Notes under the pieces: generated by a model
Databases searched by the model: none
Told to the model about the DNA's origin: nothing
Seen by the model: the letters and a program-made list of their open reading frames with translations, nothing else
Shown: positions 32,283 through 42,665 of the stretch, piece after piece
Position numbering within the stretch: position 1 is the first letter of the stretch
Layout of the letters: each line of letters starts with the position of its first letter
Source of the DNA: Dactylorhiza incarnata
Lineage: Eukaryota; Streptophyta; Magnoliopsida; Asparagales; Orchidaceae
Reading direction: 5' to 3'
DNA length: 64,000 nt
Assembly (NCBI GenBank): GCA_033032865.1
Contig: JAWHQI010000202.1
Span: forward strand, 3,906,001 to 3,970,000
Translations under genes and position numbers: made by a program

Positions 32283-32905
32283 CTAGCTCCTTCGGGGCCA
32301 TCCGGTAAGGAGCTCTATATACCGGCTTAGCCCCGACAACAGTTGGATTTGGAAATCCTTCTCGTGGTGCGGAGGCAATCCGGGTAGCTTCTCCGGAAAT
32401 ACGTCGGTAAAAACCCACACGACCGGGATATTTGACACCGAGACTTTGACTTCTGTCGCCTCAAAGAGCACCTGATATACCTCATCTCCCTGCAGGTGGG
32501 CCTTGACAGCCTGAACTGATGATATAAAGATACGGGAGGGGGGTTTGATACCTTCGATTACTACTTCCGAGTCTTCATGCTTCAGAACAATCCTTCTCGC
32601 CGGGCAGTCAATCCATGCCTGATTCCCGTGCAGCCAGTTTATGCCTAGGATCAGATCAAAGTCCTTCATCATCAAAAGCGTCACCGGCGCTTCGAACAGC
32701 TTCCCTCCAATCTCCACATTCATGTTACACTTAGCATCCGTTATTAACTCTGATCTATCCGGGAACCCACACCCTCCTGAGTATGCCCTTGAAGTGCTAG
32801 ACTTGGTCCAGATCGTCCACAAATTCTTCTGAGATGAACGAGTGTGAGTCACCCATATCGAATAAGGTGTATGCGGGCTTGCCGCAGAGGAGTACTATAC
32901 CAAAA
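32283..32905 (-). pseudogene. Ty3 aspartic protease
   Basis: The active-site region reads LFDMGDSHSFISEEF at about 32805-32860; the family has D-T/S-G, so DMG and a changed alanine (D for A) make it probably inactive. After a frameshift it continues with LITDAKCNMNVEIGG, DFDLILGINWLHGNQAWIDC and the linker VFTDVFPEKLPGLPPHHEKDF to reverse transcriptase. Upstream it is interrupted near 32900 by foreign DNA. Confidence 0.85.
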
Positions 32906-34246
32906 CAAACAAAAATCTTCTCTTTTTGCTGAGAAGACTCTAGATGATCCTGATGAGTTGTTGTGTTTGGATCTTGATGATGATGTTGAAGAGACCTCCC
33001 CCTTTCTGATTTAGATTGATGACATCTTGTGGATGGAGCTCCATCTCTAGATTGCAAATCCTCTTTTCTTCTTCTTGCAGTTTTGATCCCTGAGCAATTG
33101 ATATAGATTGGTGTCTCAGGTTGTATATGATCTGCAAAGAAGGAGTTAGGCAAAAAGAAGATATATTATATTTTGATCAGCTTCTTCTTTTAGCTCCTCT
33201 GTTTTTCTTCCTCTTTCTTTTCCTGTACAGCAAATATAATGTGTTCTGTGTATATGTTCTGTACAACAATATGTTCTGTTCTATCTTCCTGCTCTTCTCT
33301 CTGTATATTTATTCTGGAGAGCTTTCGGCTGTTTTGAATTCTTGCCGACCAAAGAGGAAATAGATAACGTCTCTTTTACTTCACAGATCCTCGAGAACAT
33401 AACTTGCCGTGTTTAGCTTTTGCAATGGCTATAACATTTAATGCTTCAAAGGATGTAATGTCAGATTTATAAAGGCAGCAATATATATATAGCAATATAT
33501 AAATGGAATTAATAAAATATTGCTTTATAAAATCTGACAGCATATTAGTCGAGCTGAGAATGATATAAAACAATGCTGCAGATATTTAGTCGAGATGAGC
33601 TTCAAGTTCGTCAACATCATCATTTGATTCATTGACCTGAACATTTAATTCATTGTTCTGAACATCTGCTGAATATTCGTCGAACGGAGACTGGAGTTCA
33701 TCGAACGGAACTATTCGTCGAATGCAGAGACGGGCTGGATCGTCGACCGCTGAATATTGAGCTGTTCGTCGAACGCAGACTTGAGTTTGTCGAACGCTAG
33801 ATTTCGTCGACCGCTGAGCTGGGGTCTGTTCGTCGATCGCTGAACCACTAAGACGGGATCGTCGAACGCTGAACTGCTGAGACAGGATCGTCGAACGCTG
33901 AACTGCTGGATTTCGTCGAGCGCAGAATGAACGCCATTCGTCGATCGCAGGGCGCCGTTCGTCGAACGCAGGTAGCCGTTCGTCAACGCAGAGAACTTAT
34001 GTAAATTTAATTCTTCTCTTATTTTTCAGCCAATTAAATTTATATATTTATATTTCTTAGTATATTATATATATATATATTCTTTTCAGCCTTCTAACTT
34101 AATAGGATTTAATCTAAGTTATAACATATATTATGATATAAACTTAGACATTAAAGGTGGATCCTAACTCAAATCAAAACTAAGGTTCCAACAATCTCCC
34201 CCTATTTGATTTGGGATCCTAATCCAAATTAAGACTAGGTTCTAAC
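32906..34246 (-). mobile_element. Insertion between gag and protease, probable copia-like LTR remnant
   Basis: Gag zinc-knuckle coding stops at 34247 and protease resumes at about 32905; the 1.3 kb between is foreign. On the minus strand a purine tract AAATAGGGGGAGAT precedes TGTTGGAACC (34194 leftwards), a copia-like tract plus LTR start. The 50 bp to the right is a diverged second copy of that LTR start (GGATCCTAATCCAAATTAAG). The region also holds the TTCGTCGAACGCAG array and AT-rich low-complexity sequence. The left edge and any target duplication were not found. Confidence 0.5.
33665..33992. repeat. TTCGTCGAACGCAG motif array
   Basis: About fourteen copies in 320 bp, such as ATTCGTCGAACGGAG, TTCGTCGAACGCAG, TTCGTCGACCGCTGAG and ATCGTCGAACGCTGAAC (the last repeated as a 30-bp unit at about 33865-33910). 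Spacing is irregular, 20-35 bp. Confidence 0.88.
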
Positions 34247-35290
34247 ACTCATCCACATCCCCGGCCCTCGAAATGCTGGGCCTGAGGGGAAGCCTGTAGT
34301 GCTGGTGGTGCATTCCTCTGAGGGCAGTTCCTCCGGATGTGGCCAGTCTGGCGGCAGTGGTAACACTTCGGAGGTGACCCACATCCTCCAATCATCGGCA
34401 TCTCCCGCATCTGTAGAGGATGAGGAGCCAACACTACCAGCTCCCTCTGCTCCTGTCTCTGCTCCTGGCAGGGTCAGACATCCGTCCTTCCTTCCCCAGC
34501 ATCTCAACCTCTCGGCTGGTCCCTTCATCCTCCCCATCCCTGGTCCTCCATTGGTCTCTTCCTTCCACGAACAGTTTGCTAGTCTACCTCCAGCTTCTTG
34601 CCATCTCTAGGATCTTAATCATACTGCCGTCGGAGACGAAGAGGAGGGCCTGCCTCAGCTCATCACGGAGGATCTTGTAGAACCTCTTTGCGTATCCTGC
34701 GTCATCCAGCTGATACGAAACTGCAAACCAGGATTGATGGGTAAACTCCCGGTGATACTCCAGAACTGCCCTTCTCCTTTGCCTCAACTGCAGAAATCTG
34801 TCCTCCAGCTTATCTCTTGCAAACTGCGGCACAAAATGCTCCAGCAGTGCTGCCTTGAACTCATCCCAAGAAACATCCGCAGCCTCCATTCCCGCATATG
34901 TTGTGTCCAGGAACCTCTTCTACCATCTCTTTGCGTGGGACTCCAAGCTTGAGTCCACTAGTGGCACCTCCAAATCTGTCAGGCACTAAATCCCTGTCAG
35001 CATCTCCTCCATGATGTCCACCCACTCCTCAGTCCTCAAAACTGCCTCCATCCCGAGGTATGATGGGGGGAGTGACCTCAGAAGATGCTCAGCCAGTTGG
35101 GCCCAGGGTTTTGCTGAGGAGTCGGTGCCTGATGTGCCCTGAATGTCTCCAGTATGGCTGTCAGTGTTTGTCCCATCTCCGTCTGCTGGAACTGAGTAAG
35201 AGCCGGTGGCGGTGGAATGACGTTTGGAGTCGGAGGAACTCCATGCTGCGGTGTAGGGTTCATCGCGGGCTATACAAGAAAATTTCATTC
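34247..35290 (-). pseudogene. Ty3 gag with zinc knuckle
   Basis: Broken in several frames: 34986-35288 (proline/serine-rich N-terminus and AEHLLRSLPPSYLGMEAVLR), 34584-34889 (gag core WDEFKAALLEHFVPQFARDKLEDRF, in part, and RRRAVLEYHREFTHQSWF), then CYHCRQTGHIRRNCPQ at about 34340-34390, one CCHC knuckle. Stops at about 34980 and 34920 separate the pieces. It ends at the insertion at 34246. Confidence 0.85.
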
Positions 35291-35448
35291 ATAAGGGACT
35301 TAGCTAAAAAATATTCAGTTAGAAGTGGACTTTTCATGTGATTTCCCTTATGGGCACACCATTGCTTCCGCTGCTAGTTTGTCTCAAACTAAGCTCGCGC
35401 GGGGTGGCCCAGAGTTTGTGGACTTCTTTTATTTTCTCCGGATCGAGG

Positions 35449-35464
35449 TTTCGCTCTGATACCA
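35449..35464 (-). other. Primer-binding site, initiator-Met tRNA type
   Basis: TGGTATCAGAGCGAAA on the minus strand, three bases inside the LTR edge at 35468. Confidence 0.88.
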
Positions 35465-35467
35465 CTT

Positions 35468-36018
35468 TGTAAGACCCCTTTCTTTTCTTTTGAAAACCCG
35501 GGTCTTATGCCCAGAACCGCCGCTTTGCGGTGACACCCTCACTCGGGAAGGTCGCCACTATAAAACGCCGATCCTGCCGGCCTTATCGATCACAAAGAAG
35601 TAAAGCTTAAACAAACTTATAGAAGCCAAGTCCATATCACATTGAAAGTAAAACCATCATAAAGAGATGTCCACATCAAATATCTGAATAAAAGGTACGA
35701 TAATAATAAAGGGCTCATGCCCTGTACATACATTCCTCACTACATTTTCTCTCGCGGAAGCATAAAATACTAAAGCTAAACGATGCTCACGGATCCTGCC
35801 AATTGTGCTCCCGTGCTAGACTGCCCCGTCTCCATCTACACCAGCCTCTGGTGCTGCAACATCTCCTCGGTCCCCTAAAATGATAAGGTCCACCGACCGT
35901 TAGTCAAAAGACTAAGCCAATCCCCCACCCCTCCCCCGGTGACTCCTAGGCACCGAGCGGGAGGAATGAAGCGGATGACAACAAGGGGTGTAAACAATAG
36001 CAGATGACAGGAATGTTT
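35468..36018 (-). repeat. 5' LTR of the Tekay-like element, proximal part
   Basis: Starts TGTAAGACCCCTTTC on the plus strand and is homologous to the right end of the LTR at 17844-21327, in opposite orientation. It is interrupted at 36018/36019 by a copia element and continues at 45919. Confidence 0.85.
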
Positions 36019-37208
36019 TGTGAAATTTTTCGTAGATCTTGGAGTGAGCAGGAATCGTACAACTTAAAGTTACAGCCAACAACCAGAAGCACATGAAATA
36101 AAATAATCTTTATTGATAACAGCAGGAATCTTCATTACAGAGCGAGGTATACATGGCGAGACATGATTTCGCCAGTACACAAAACCAAAAGGAAAAATAC
36201 AATGCTGAAGAAAGATAACTGGCGGTCTGAACACAGGAGCCGCCTAACCGCGCGGCCTGGATGTTCATGCGACTAGAAAAGGAGACCACGCGAATAGTCT
36301 ACCGGCTACTTGAACAACACCACTCCAGCAACCCACACTGCAAGCCGCAAGACCGCCCAGACACTTTAGAAGAAGAGGTGGTCGCTGCTGTCCGCACAAT
36401 CCGCAGAAGCTGCACAAGGGAAATTCAATCTGCAAACCGGGCGGTTACTAAAAGAAACCGCAAGTTCTAGGCACGAGTTCAGCTTACACTTGGTGCGATA
36501 ATATTGCTGCCATAGTGACACCTATTTATAGGCTTGGGACTAGATCTAATCACCACCTTATGAGATAGAGTCACCTCCCTGATCACGCGACCAAGATCGG
36601 TCTACCCGCGCGGTCAGCAGAAGATCGCTTCTGCACTTAGTGAGCTCGCCGACTTCAATCCTGACCAGGAGATCCCCACTCCTCCAAGAAGCAGCATGAT
36701 CATGACATCCCGCATGATCATGATGCCCACCACCAGTGTTCTCATATACGAGACCTCCTCCAGAGACTGCGAACACAGCTAAGTCAACTAAGGCAACCGC
36801 CCACCAAGTCGACCAACACCAGTGTCCGCATACATCAGTAGATCGCCAAGGGACCACCTTATGCGAACACAAAGGGGAGACCGCACGACTAAGAGAACCT
36901 TAGTCGGCGCGCACCATCAAGAACCCGGACACTCACCAGACCAGACTGCCGGATACTAGAACAACAACCTTGTGCGGTTAACAGCTTAACCCGCACAGTA
37001 CTGAAAATAGTTCGCCACGTGGTCACACGAACCAAACCGCACGGCCTCACCTCGACAGCCTTGGACAGAGAGAACGGCGGTAAGGCCGAATAAACTGTGG
37101 CTAGACCGAATAGGTCAGACCGCAGAGGAGACCGCAAGATCGTGCGGTTAGACCAGACTGCGCGATCACCTCCCAGACCGCCAACTTCACACATCAACAT
37201 TTTCAACA
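36019..37208 (-). repeat. 3' LTR of the copia element
   Basis: 1190 bp, TGTGAAATTTT to TTTTCAACA. A TATA box (TATAAATAGG, minus strand) is at 36531-36540. U3 holds several GACCGCGCGGTC-like half-palindromes (about 36595-36610, 37030-37045, 37125-37165) and TGTGCGGTTAACAGCTTAAC at about 36972. It represents the uninterrupted version of the CACTA insertion site near 36150. Confidence 0.9.
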
Positions 37209-37863
37209 CTCCCCCTTGAAATGGGAAGTTGAAAACATCCCAAGTAAACTCCTCAGCCGATGTGAACGGCCCCTTCGCCAGCGCCTTTGTGAATATGTCA
37301 GCAACGTTGTCCATAATCTGAATATGCTCGGCCGAAAGAGAGCCCTCAAGCACCTTCTCACGAATGAAATGATGCTCGATCTCGATATGTTTGGTCCTTG
37401 CATGACATACTGGATTAGTAACCAGTTTGAGTGCACTCTCATTGTCGCCGCGGAGCAGAGTCGAACCCCGAACCTCCTTATGGACGTCTCCCACCAACCT
37501 CCTAAGCCAGATGGATTCTTGAGCTGCCAAGGCCGAAGCCTTGTATTCCGCTTCCGTGGTAGAGATAGACACGAAATCCTGCTTCTTGATGCACCATGAT
37601 ATAGCCGTAGGGCCCGCCATGAAGACGAATCCAGACGTCGACTTCCGATCATCTTAATCACCCCTGTAATCAGCATCCATGTACCCATGCACCTCGAAGC
37701 CCACATCCCTCCTGTATAGGAGACCCATATCCGAAGTCGCCTTGACGTACTTCAAAATATTCTTGGCCGCTAGTAGATGAGGCATCCATGGTTCCACCAT
37801 ATAACGACTCACCCTGCCAACTGCATACGCAATATCCGGCCTAGTAATCGTTAGATAAATCAA
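36889..37863 (-). pseudogene. Copia RNase H
   Basis: Fragment 37654-37863 has YLTITRPDIAYAVGRVSRYM and YMDADYRGD; fragment 36889-37620 has ISTTEAEYKASALAAQESIW, GDNESALKLVTNP, HARTKHIEIEHHFIRE and NVADIFTKAL. A stop between them breaks the frame. The last codons run into the polypurine tract and LTR (from about 37209 down) and have no meaning as protein. Confidence 0.9.
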
Positions 37864-38658
37864 GCTCCCAACCAGAGCTCAGAACACAATCGGATCTTCC
37901 AGAATCCTCCCCTCATCCTTCCGAAGTTTCGTGGCCTTCTCCAGAGGTGTAGAAATGTATTTCCCTTCCTTCATGCTGAATCGCTCCACGATTCACTCCG
38001 CATATCCAGCTTGGGACACCAACACTCCATTTTCCTTCCTCTGCACTTAGAGTCCAAGGAAATTGTGGAGTTCACCCAAGTCCTTCATCTCAAATCTGAT
38101 AGATAGCTCAGCCCGAAGCTTTGCTACCTCCTCCTTCAAATTCCCAGTCACGATCATATCGTCAACGTAAAGCAGTACGATGACTTGAAGCTCCACATTC
38201 TTCTTGACAAACAAGCTTGAGTCAGAGTCTGAAGCAATGAATCCACAGAATAGGAGATATTCTGCAATCTTTCCGTTCCACGCCCTCGGCGCTTGCTTCA
38301 ACCCATATAGGGCCTTCTTCAACTTATAGACATAGTCAGGAAAATCTTCAGATACGATGCCTGGTGGCTGGATCATGAAGATATCCTTGTCAATCTCACC
38401 ATACAAGAAAGCATTCTTTATGTCGAGTTGCCAAATCTCCCACCCACAAAATGTCGCCAAGGCAATAACGAACCATAATGAAGTTATCTTCGCCACCGGA
38501 CTAAATGTCTCTTCATAATCTTCACCGTATTGCTGCGAGAATCCTCGAGCCACAAGGCGAGTCTTGTACTACTCGATACTGCCATCTGCCTTCTTCTTGA
38601 GCTTATAGACCCATTTGTATGTCACAGGGGTGATACCCTTGGGCCTGGGCACCAAAGA
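37864..38658 (-). pseudogene. Copia reverse transcriptase
   Basis: The open part 38047-38553 holds ARGFSQQYGEDYEETFSPVAK, in pieces, [32 protein letters not shown] and the catalytic YVDDMIVTG, all intact. It continues after stops with GYAEWIVERF-like and other sequence towards RNase H. Stops at 38554-38580 (YKTRL preceded by a stop) separate it from the linker upstream. Confidence 0.92.
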
Positions 38659-39540
38659 CTAGGTCTCATTCTTCTCAAGAGCTGTCATCTCTTCTTTCAT
38701 AGACAAATCCCACTCTTTCACGCCTTTGGCCTTTTCAAAGCTCACTGGTTCCCACTTATCCAGTGGACCTGCGAAGAAACACGAGACAAAGCTCACCATG
38801 TTTCCTCCTGTATAGCGATCAGGGGCAATGATCGTTCGCTTCGATCTCCTCAACACCTTCCACTGACTCGCATTATCCTCAGCTGCTTCTTCCCAAGCTC
38901 GCTTTCTAGACGTACAAGGAGCATCGCTCCCCTTGCTTCCAGATCCAGAAGCCTCCGTCTCACAACTAGAAAATGATGGACCACTTGGTGACAAAGGCAG
39001 CTCCACCTGAAGATTTTCCACAGCTCTCTCCGGTTCCTCCACCCTACTTTCTGGTAACTAGAACTTCCCTTGAACGATGTCACCTCGTCAAACACGACGT
39101 CGCGGGATACAATAAATCTCCGCGTCTCTGGGATCATGCACTTCCAGCCCTTCTTCCGATCATCATATCCCACGAAGACTAGCTTCCTTGCTTTTGCATC
39201 TAGCTTCGTCCGAAGCGCATCTGGAACGTGCGTATAGCAGGTGGAACCAAACACTCGAAGGTGCGCCACGCTTGGCTTTTCCTTGAACATCATCTCATGC
39301 GGGGTCAACATGTTGATGGGACTGAGAGGCATCCTGTTGATGACGTAGGCGGCAAAAGACATTCCCTCCGCACAGAAAGACCTTGGGATACTCTTGGCAT
39401 GCAGCCAACACTTGCAGGTCTTCATCAGATGATGGATCTTTCGCTCTGCAACTCCATTTTGTTGTGGAGTATGCGCACAAGTAAGCTCCCTCTGGATGCC
39501 CGCCTTCCTTCAAAAACTAGAGAACTCACCAGAGGTGAAC

Positions 39541-39541
<1 letters not shown>
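38659..39541 (-). pseudogene. Copia integrase C-terminus and linker
   Basis: Contains the catalytic-glutamate region (TPQQNGVAERK-like text at about 39440-39475), CAEGMSFAAYVINRMPLS, HLRVFGSTCYTHVPD, RKLVFVGYDDRKKGWK and RFIVSRDVVFDE. Then the linker with LRRSKRTIIAPDRY leads to MKEEMTALEKNETW of the polymerase. Frameshift near 39040 and stops at both ends. Confidence 0.88.
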
Positions 39542-39590
<49 letters not shown>

Positions 39591-39595
39591 CCCCC
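39542..39595. repeat. Homopolymer tract of 48 C (54 with one G)
   Basis: C at 39542-39589, a G at 39590 and five more C. It sits at the DTGGEF codons of integrase, where relatives have a short G run, and shifts the frame of the continuing EFTSGEFSS coding. Very long homopolymers like this are prone to sequencing error. Confidence 0.8.
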
Positions 39596-41336
39596 AGTAT
39601 CAGTTCTCAGCTTCTTTATCCACAGACCTAGCCGACCCTCCAATAGCTCCTTGAACTCCACAAACTTGTCAAACGCCTCCGCCTTCTCCTTCAGGAAATA
39701 GACCCAGACATATCTGGTGTAATCGTCGATCAACACCAGCATATACCTGCTGCCTCCGATGCTTGGGGTAGCAGTCGGTCCCATCAAATCATTGTGGATA
39801 CACTCCAACGGCAAACTACTCCTTGTCTGCGATTTACCAAATGACAGTCGATGAGACTTGCTGAACTGACATTGCGCGTAAACATGACCGTCATCGTAGG
39901 AAAATAGACTAGACAGGCCCTTGACTAGACATTTTATCGCCATAGCCTTCAGCTTATCCATCCCTACATGCCCCAACCTCTTGTGCCAGATAACGGCACT
40001 ATCATTTGTCCTCATCTTGTCAAGATAAGAACTTGTCGATAAAACGAACAAGTCTTTTGCCCTTCTCCCGACATGAACGACATCGGCCTTTACCGCCTCA
40101 ACGTTTCGTAGAAACCTTACTTCTGTTGGACCGAACAGAACGTGATATCTAGCGTCTACAGCGTTGGTCATGGAGAAGAGGTTTTTCCTCATTCCGGGCA
40201 CATGATAGACACTCTTCAACGTTAGTGGCCCCCTATCACTGCCCAAAGAAACAACCCCCTCCTTCTCGACAGTATGCATAGTATCATCAGCAGTTATGAT
40301 AGCATTATTACCTGAGTAAGGCTGCGCTAAAGAAAGCTTCGACTCGTCCTCGGTGAGGTGATGACCACACTCCGAGTCCACGATCCAGTCCTCCTGATAG
40401 TTGATAGGAGCCTTAGCTCCGACAAAAGCCGAGAAGGCTCCTCCCCGTCCTCCGTCATTTTGCCTGGCCTCAGTTTCCTCCTTCCCTGCAGCAGCATGCC
40501 CTGGCTGAAGATTCACCCGGCAGTCCTTCCTGATGTGACCAAACTTTCCACACTTAAAGCATTTGGGTCCTTCTCCCTTCTTCTTCCCTTCAGCCTTGGG
40601 AGCATAGCCCCTCTCCTGATGTCCAGAAGTTGAAGGCCCATTGCCTCCAGCGGTCTTCTTCTTCTTATCCCATCTCTTCTTCTTCCCTTTGAAGAGTACC
40701 TCGCCTTCTCCCCCAGACACTAACACCCCCGCCATCTGCCTTGCCAGGCTCTCCTGCGACGCAAGCAGATTCTCCAGCTCCAATAGAGACGGATGATTTG
40801 CCCAACCCTGCACCGACGTAACAAAGGCCACATACTCCTTCCGCAAGCCGCGGATGATGTGTCTCTTCAGCTTCACCTCAGAAATTGTCTCATAAGAATC
40901 AAGTGCTGAAATCTCAGCGCACAGGTTCTTCCTCTTCAGGAAGAACGTAGAGATAGACAGATCTCCCTGAGCCGACCTGGCCAGCTCATTTTCCAGGAAC
41001 TGTAGCCTCGTTACATTCTTCTTGTTAAACAGCCCATCCAGGGCTCTCCAGATCTCGGCAGCTGATCCACACCCTAAGATGTGATCGAATAGGTTAGGTG
41101 ATATTGCCCTTTTCAGAGTGAACTTTGCTTTCACATTAATCCTCCTCCAATTCCTCACCTCACGACCATTATCCCCAACTGGGACAACTTCCTACGTACT
41201 ATCTCCTACAACAACCTCCCAAAGGTCCTCGCCCAGAAGATAACTCTGCATGCACGACTTCCACTTCTTGAAGTTAGTCGACGTGAGCATCTCAATTCCA
41301 AGACCTCTTGCAAAACCTGCTTCCATGGCTCTACCA
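39590..41336 (-). pseudogene. Copia gag, protease and integrase N-terminus
   Basis: The likely start is the ATG at 41336 (MEAGFARGLGIEML, FKKWKSCMQSYLLGEDLW), with a stop near 41193; the main frame runs from 41158. Gag core is UBN2-like (AKFTLKRAISPNLFDHILGC). A zinc knuckle CFKCGKFGHIRKDC is at about 40550. The protease site reads DWIVDSECGHHLT; the family has DSGCSxH, so glycine is replaced by glutamate. The integrase zinc region (IWHKRLGHVGM, YAQCQFSK) keeps H-H but the paired cysteine motif is changed. IDDYTRYVWVYFLKEK leads to RTDTGG, where a poly-C/G tract breaks the frame. Confidence 0.9.
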
Positions 41337-41398
41337 CTGGTTCCTTCTTCATAAAGGCGATGGAAACTTTGAGTTGTTCACTGCTCTATCAACTCCAA

Positions 41399-41414
41399 CC
41401 TCTCTCTGATACCA
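41399..41414 (-). other. Primer-binding site, initiator-Met tRNA type
   Basis: TGGTATCAGAGAGAGG on the minus strand, directly adjacent to the 5' LTR edge at 41415. Confidence 0.88.
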
Positions 41415-41551
41415 TGTGAAATTTTTCGTAGATCTTGGAGTGAGCAGGAATCGTACAACTTAAAGTTACAGCCAACAACCAGAAGCACATGAAACAAAAC
41501 AATCTTTATTGATAACAACAGGAATCTTCATTACAGAGCGAGGTATACATG

Positions 41552-41935
41552 CACTACAAGAAAACTGGGTATTAGTGACGAAATTTTCCGTCACTAAATG
41601 TTATGTTTTCGTCACTAATGTCTTTTAGTGACCAAATTTTTTACGTCACTAAATCGTCACTAATACCCCGTCACTAAATACTTTTAGTGACCAAATAAAA
41701 ATTCGTCACTAAATGTACATAATTAGTGATGAATTTCATTTGGTCGCTAAAATAAATTTTAGTGACGAATTTCATTCGGTCACAAAAAAGTTTTAGTGAC
41801 CAAATTAATTCGGCCACTAAAAGAAGCTCTAGTGACCGAATTATTTTGGTCACTAAAAGCACGTTTAGTGACAAAAACATTTCGTCACTAAATTTTAAAT
41901 TTTCATCACTAAAGACACATTAATGACAACTGTCA
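41552..41935. repeat. Left subterminal TAGTGAC repeat array of the CACTA element
   Basis: Roughly twenty copies of TTAGTGAC or GTCACTAA in both orientations within 380 bp; these arrays bind the transposase in known CACTA families. Confidence 0.9.
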
Positions 41936-42214
41936 CTAAGTTTTATTCAATTCTTTATAAAAATATTATACGTTTATTTTGCTTTTATTTATTAGAATCC
42001 AATTTTATATATTCAAACAATATGATAAATAATCTACACAAATTTAAACATTCAATATGAATAATTTTATTAGTAGAAAAAGGAGGGTGGGAGATAGCCC
42101 AAACCCCTCAATACAATATTTTCATCTCTAATTAAACCAAAAAATATGGAAAAAAAGGATGGTGGGAGATAGCCCAAACCCCTCAATACAGTATAACACT
42201 TGCTCTGACCATAT

Positions 42215-42385
42215 CTAAAGCGCCTCCAAGTTGCCATGGTTAATTGTGCCCTCTTTGTTAATGCAGGCAGCCCCTAACTCAACCCCAGATATCCTTTCGG
42301 CAAACTTCAAGGCGCTTAAGCTCTCCGAATATGAGTTTCCATTTGGGTTTATCTGCACAAACATAAGAGTCTTTGCATGCCCCAC
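42215..42385 (-). pseudogene. Captured kinesin-14 motor exon
   Basis: 57 codons on the minus strand, reading GHAKTLMFVQINPNGNSYSE then SLSALKFAERISGVELGAA and CINKEG. This is the end of a kinesin motor domain, closest to the plant KIN-14 type in which KFAERVSGVELGAA is characteristic. It is preceded by a pyrimidine-rich intron end TTCTTTTTGCAG at 42386 downwards, so an exon boundary was captured from genomic DNA, not from a cDNA. It ends in a stop at 42215. The parent gene is elsewhere. The fragment has no known function here. Confidence 0.85.
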
Positions 42386-42524
42386 CTGCAAAAAGAAGAA
42401 CAACATAGATGCAAGGTTATTACAAATTGATCACTTAACCATTTAGCTTTGTAGAAGTAACATATAAAACACAAATTTTAAAAGTGAACAACTTTATCTA
42501 TTATAGAAGAACTAGCATCTTCGA

Positions 42525-42665
42525 ACGGGCTTCACCCGTTCTCGATGCGTCGCTGCGGGCTTCGCCCGCTTGGCATTCAAGCGGGCTTCGCCCGCCCGCC
42601 AATCTCGATGCGTCGCTATGGCAACCAAGCGGGCTTCGCCCGCCCCAGGCGGGCTTCGCCTAATA
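42525..42665. repeat. GCGGGCTTCGCCCGC hairpin cluster in the CACTA element
   Basis: Five copies of a 15-base hairpin (GCGGGC-TTC-GCCCGC) or close variants in 140 bp: CGGGCTTCACCCG at 42527, then GCGGGCTTCGCCCGC near 42556, 42579, 42628 and 42648. A half-copy occurs at 43398. TCTCGATGCGTCGCT recurs twice between them, so the region is a decayed 60-bp tandem repeat. Confidence 0.9.

Larger units (their letters stand above)
30762..36018 (-). mobile_element. Tekay-like Ty3 element, truncated; gag-pol and 5' LTR start
   Basis: On the minus strand: LTR from 35468 rightwards (continued at 45919-48248), initiator-Met primer site, gag with a zinc knuckle, protease, reverse transcriptase and RNase H. 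The coding ends at 30762, where the LTR of the non-autonomous Athila-related element begins, so the integrase and 3' LTR are missing. They are not seen on the other side within the window. Domain order (reverse transcriptase, RNase H, then integrase) is Ty3. The LTR is at least 2.9 kb, unusually long. Confidence 0.85.

Noticed and set aside
42525..42665. Bacterial contamination suggested by GC hairpins
   Set aside because: They lie inside a CACTA element with intact ends and target duplication within plant retrotransposon DNA.
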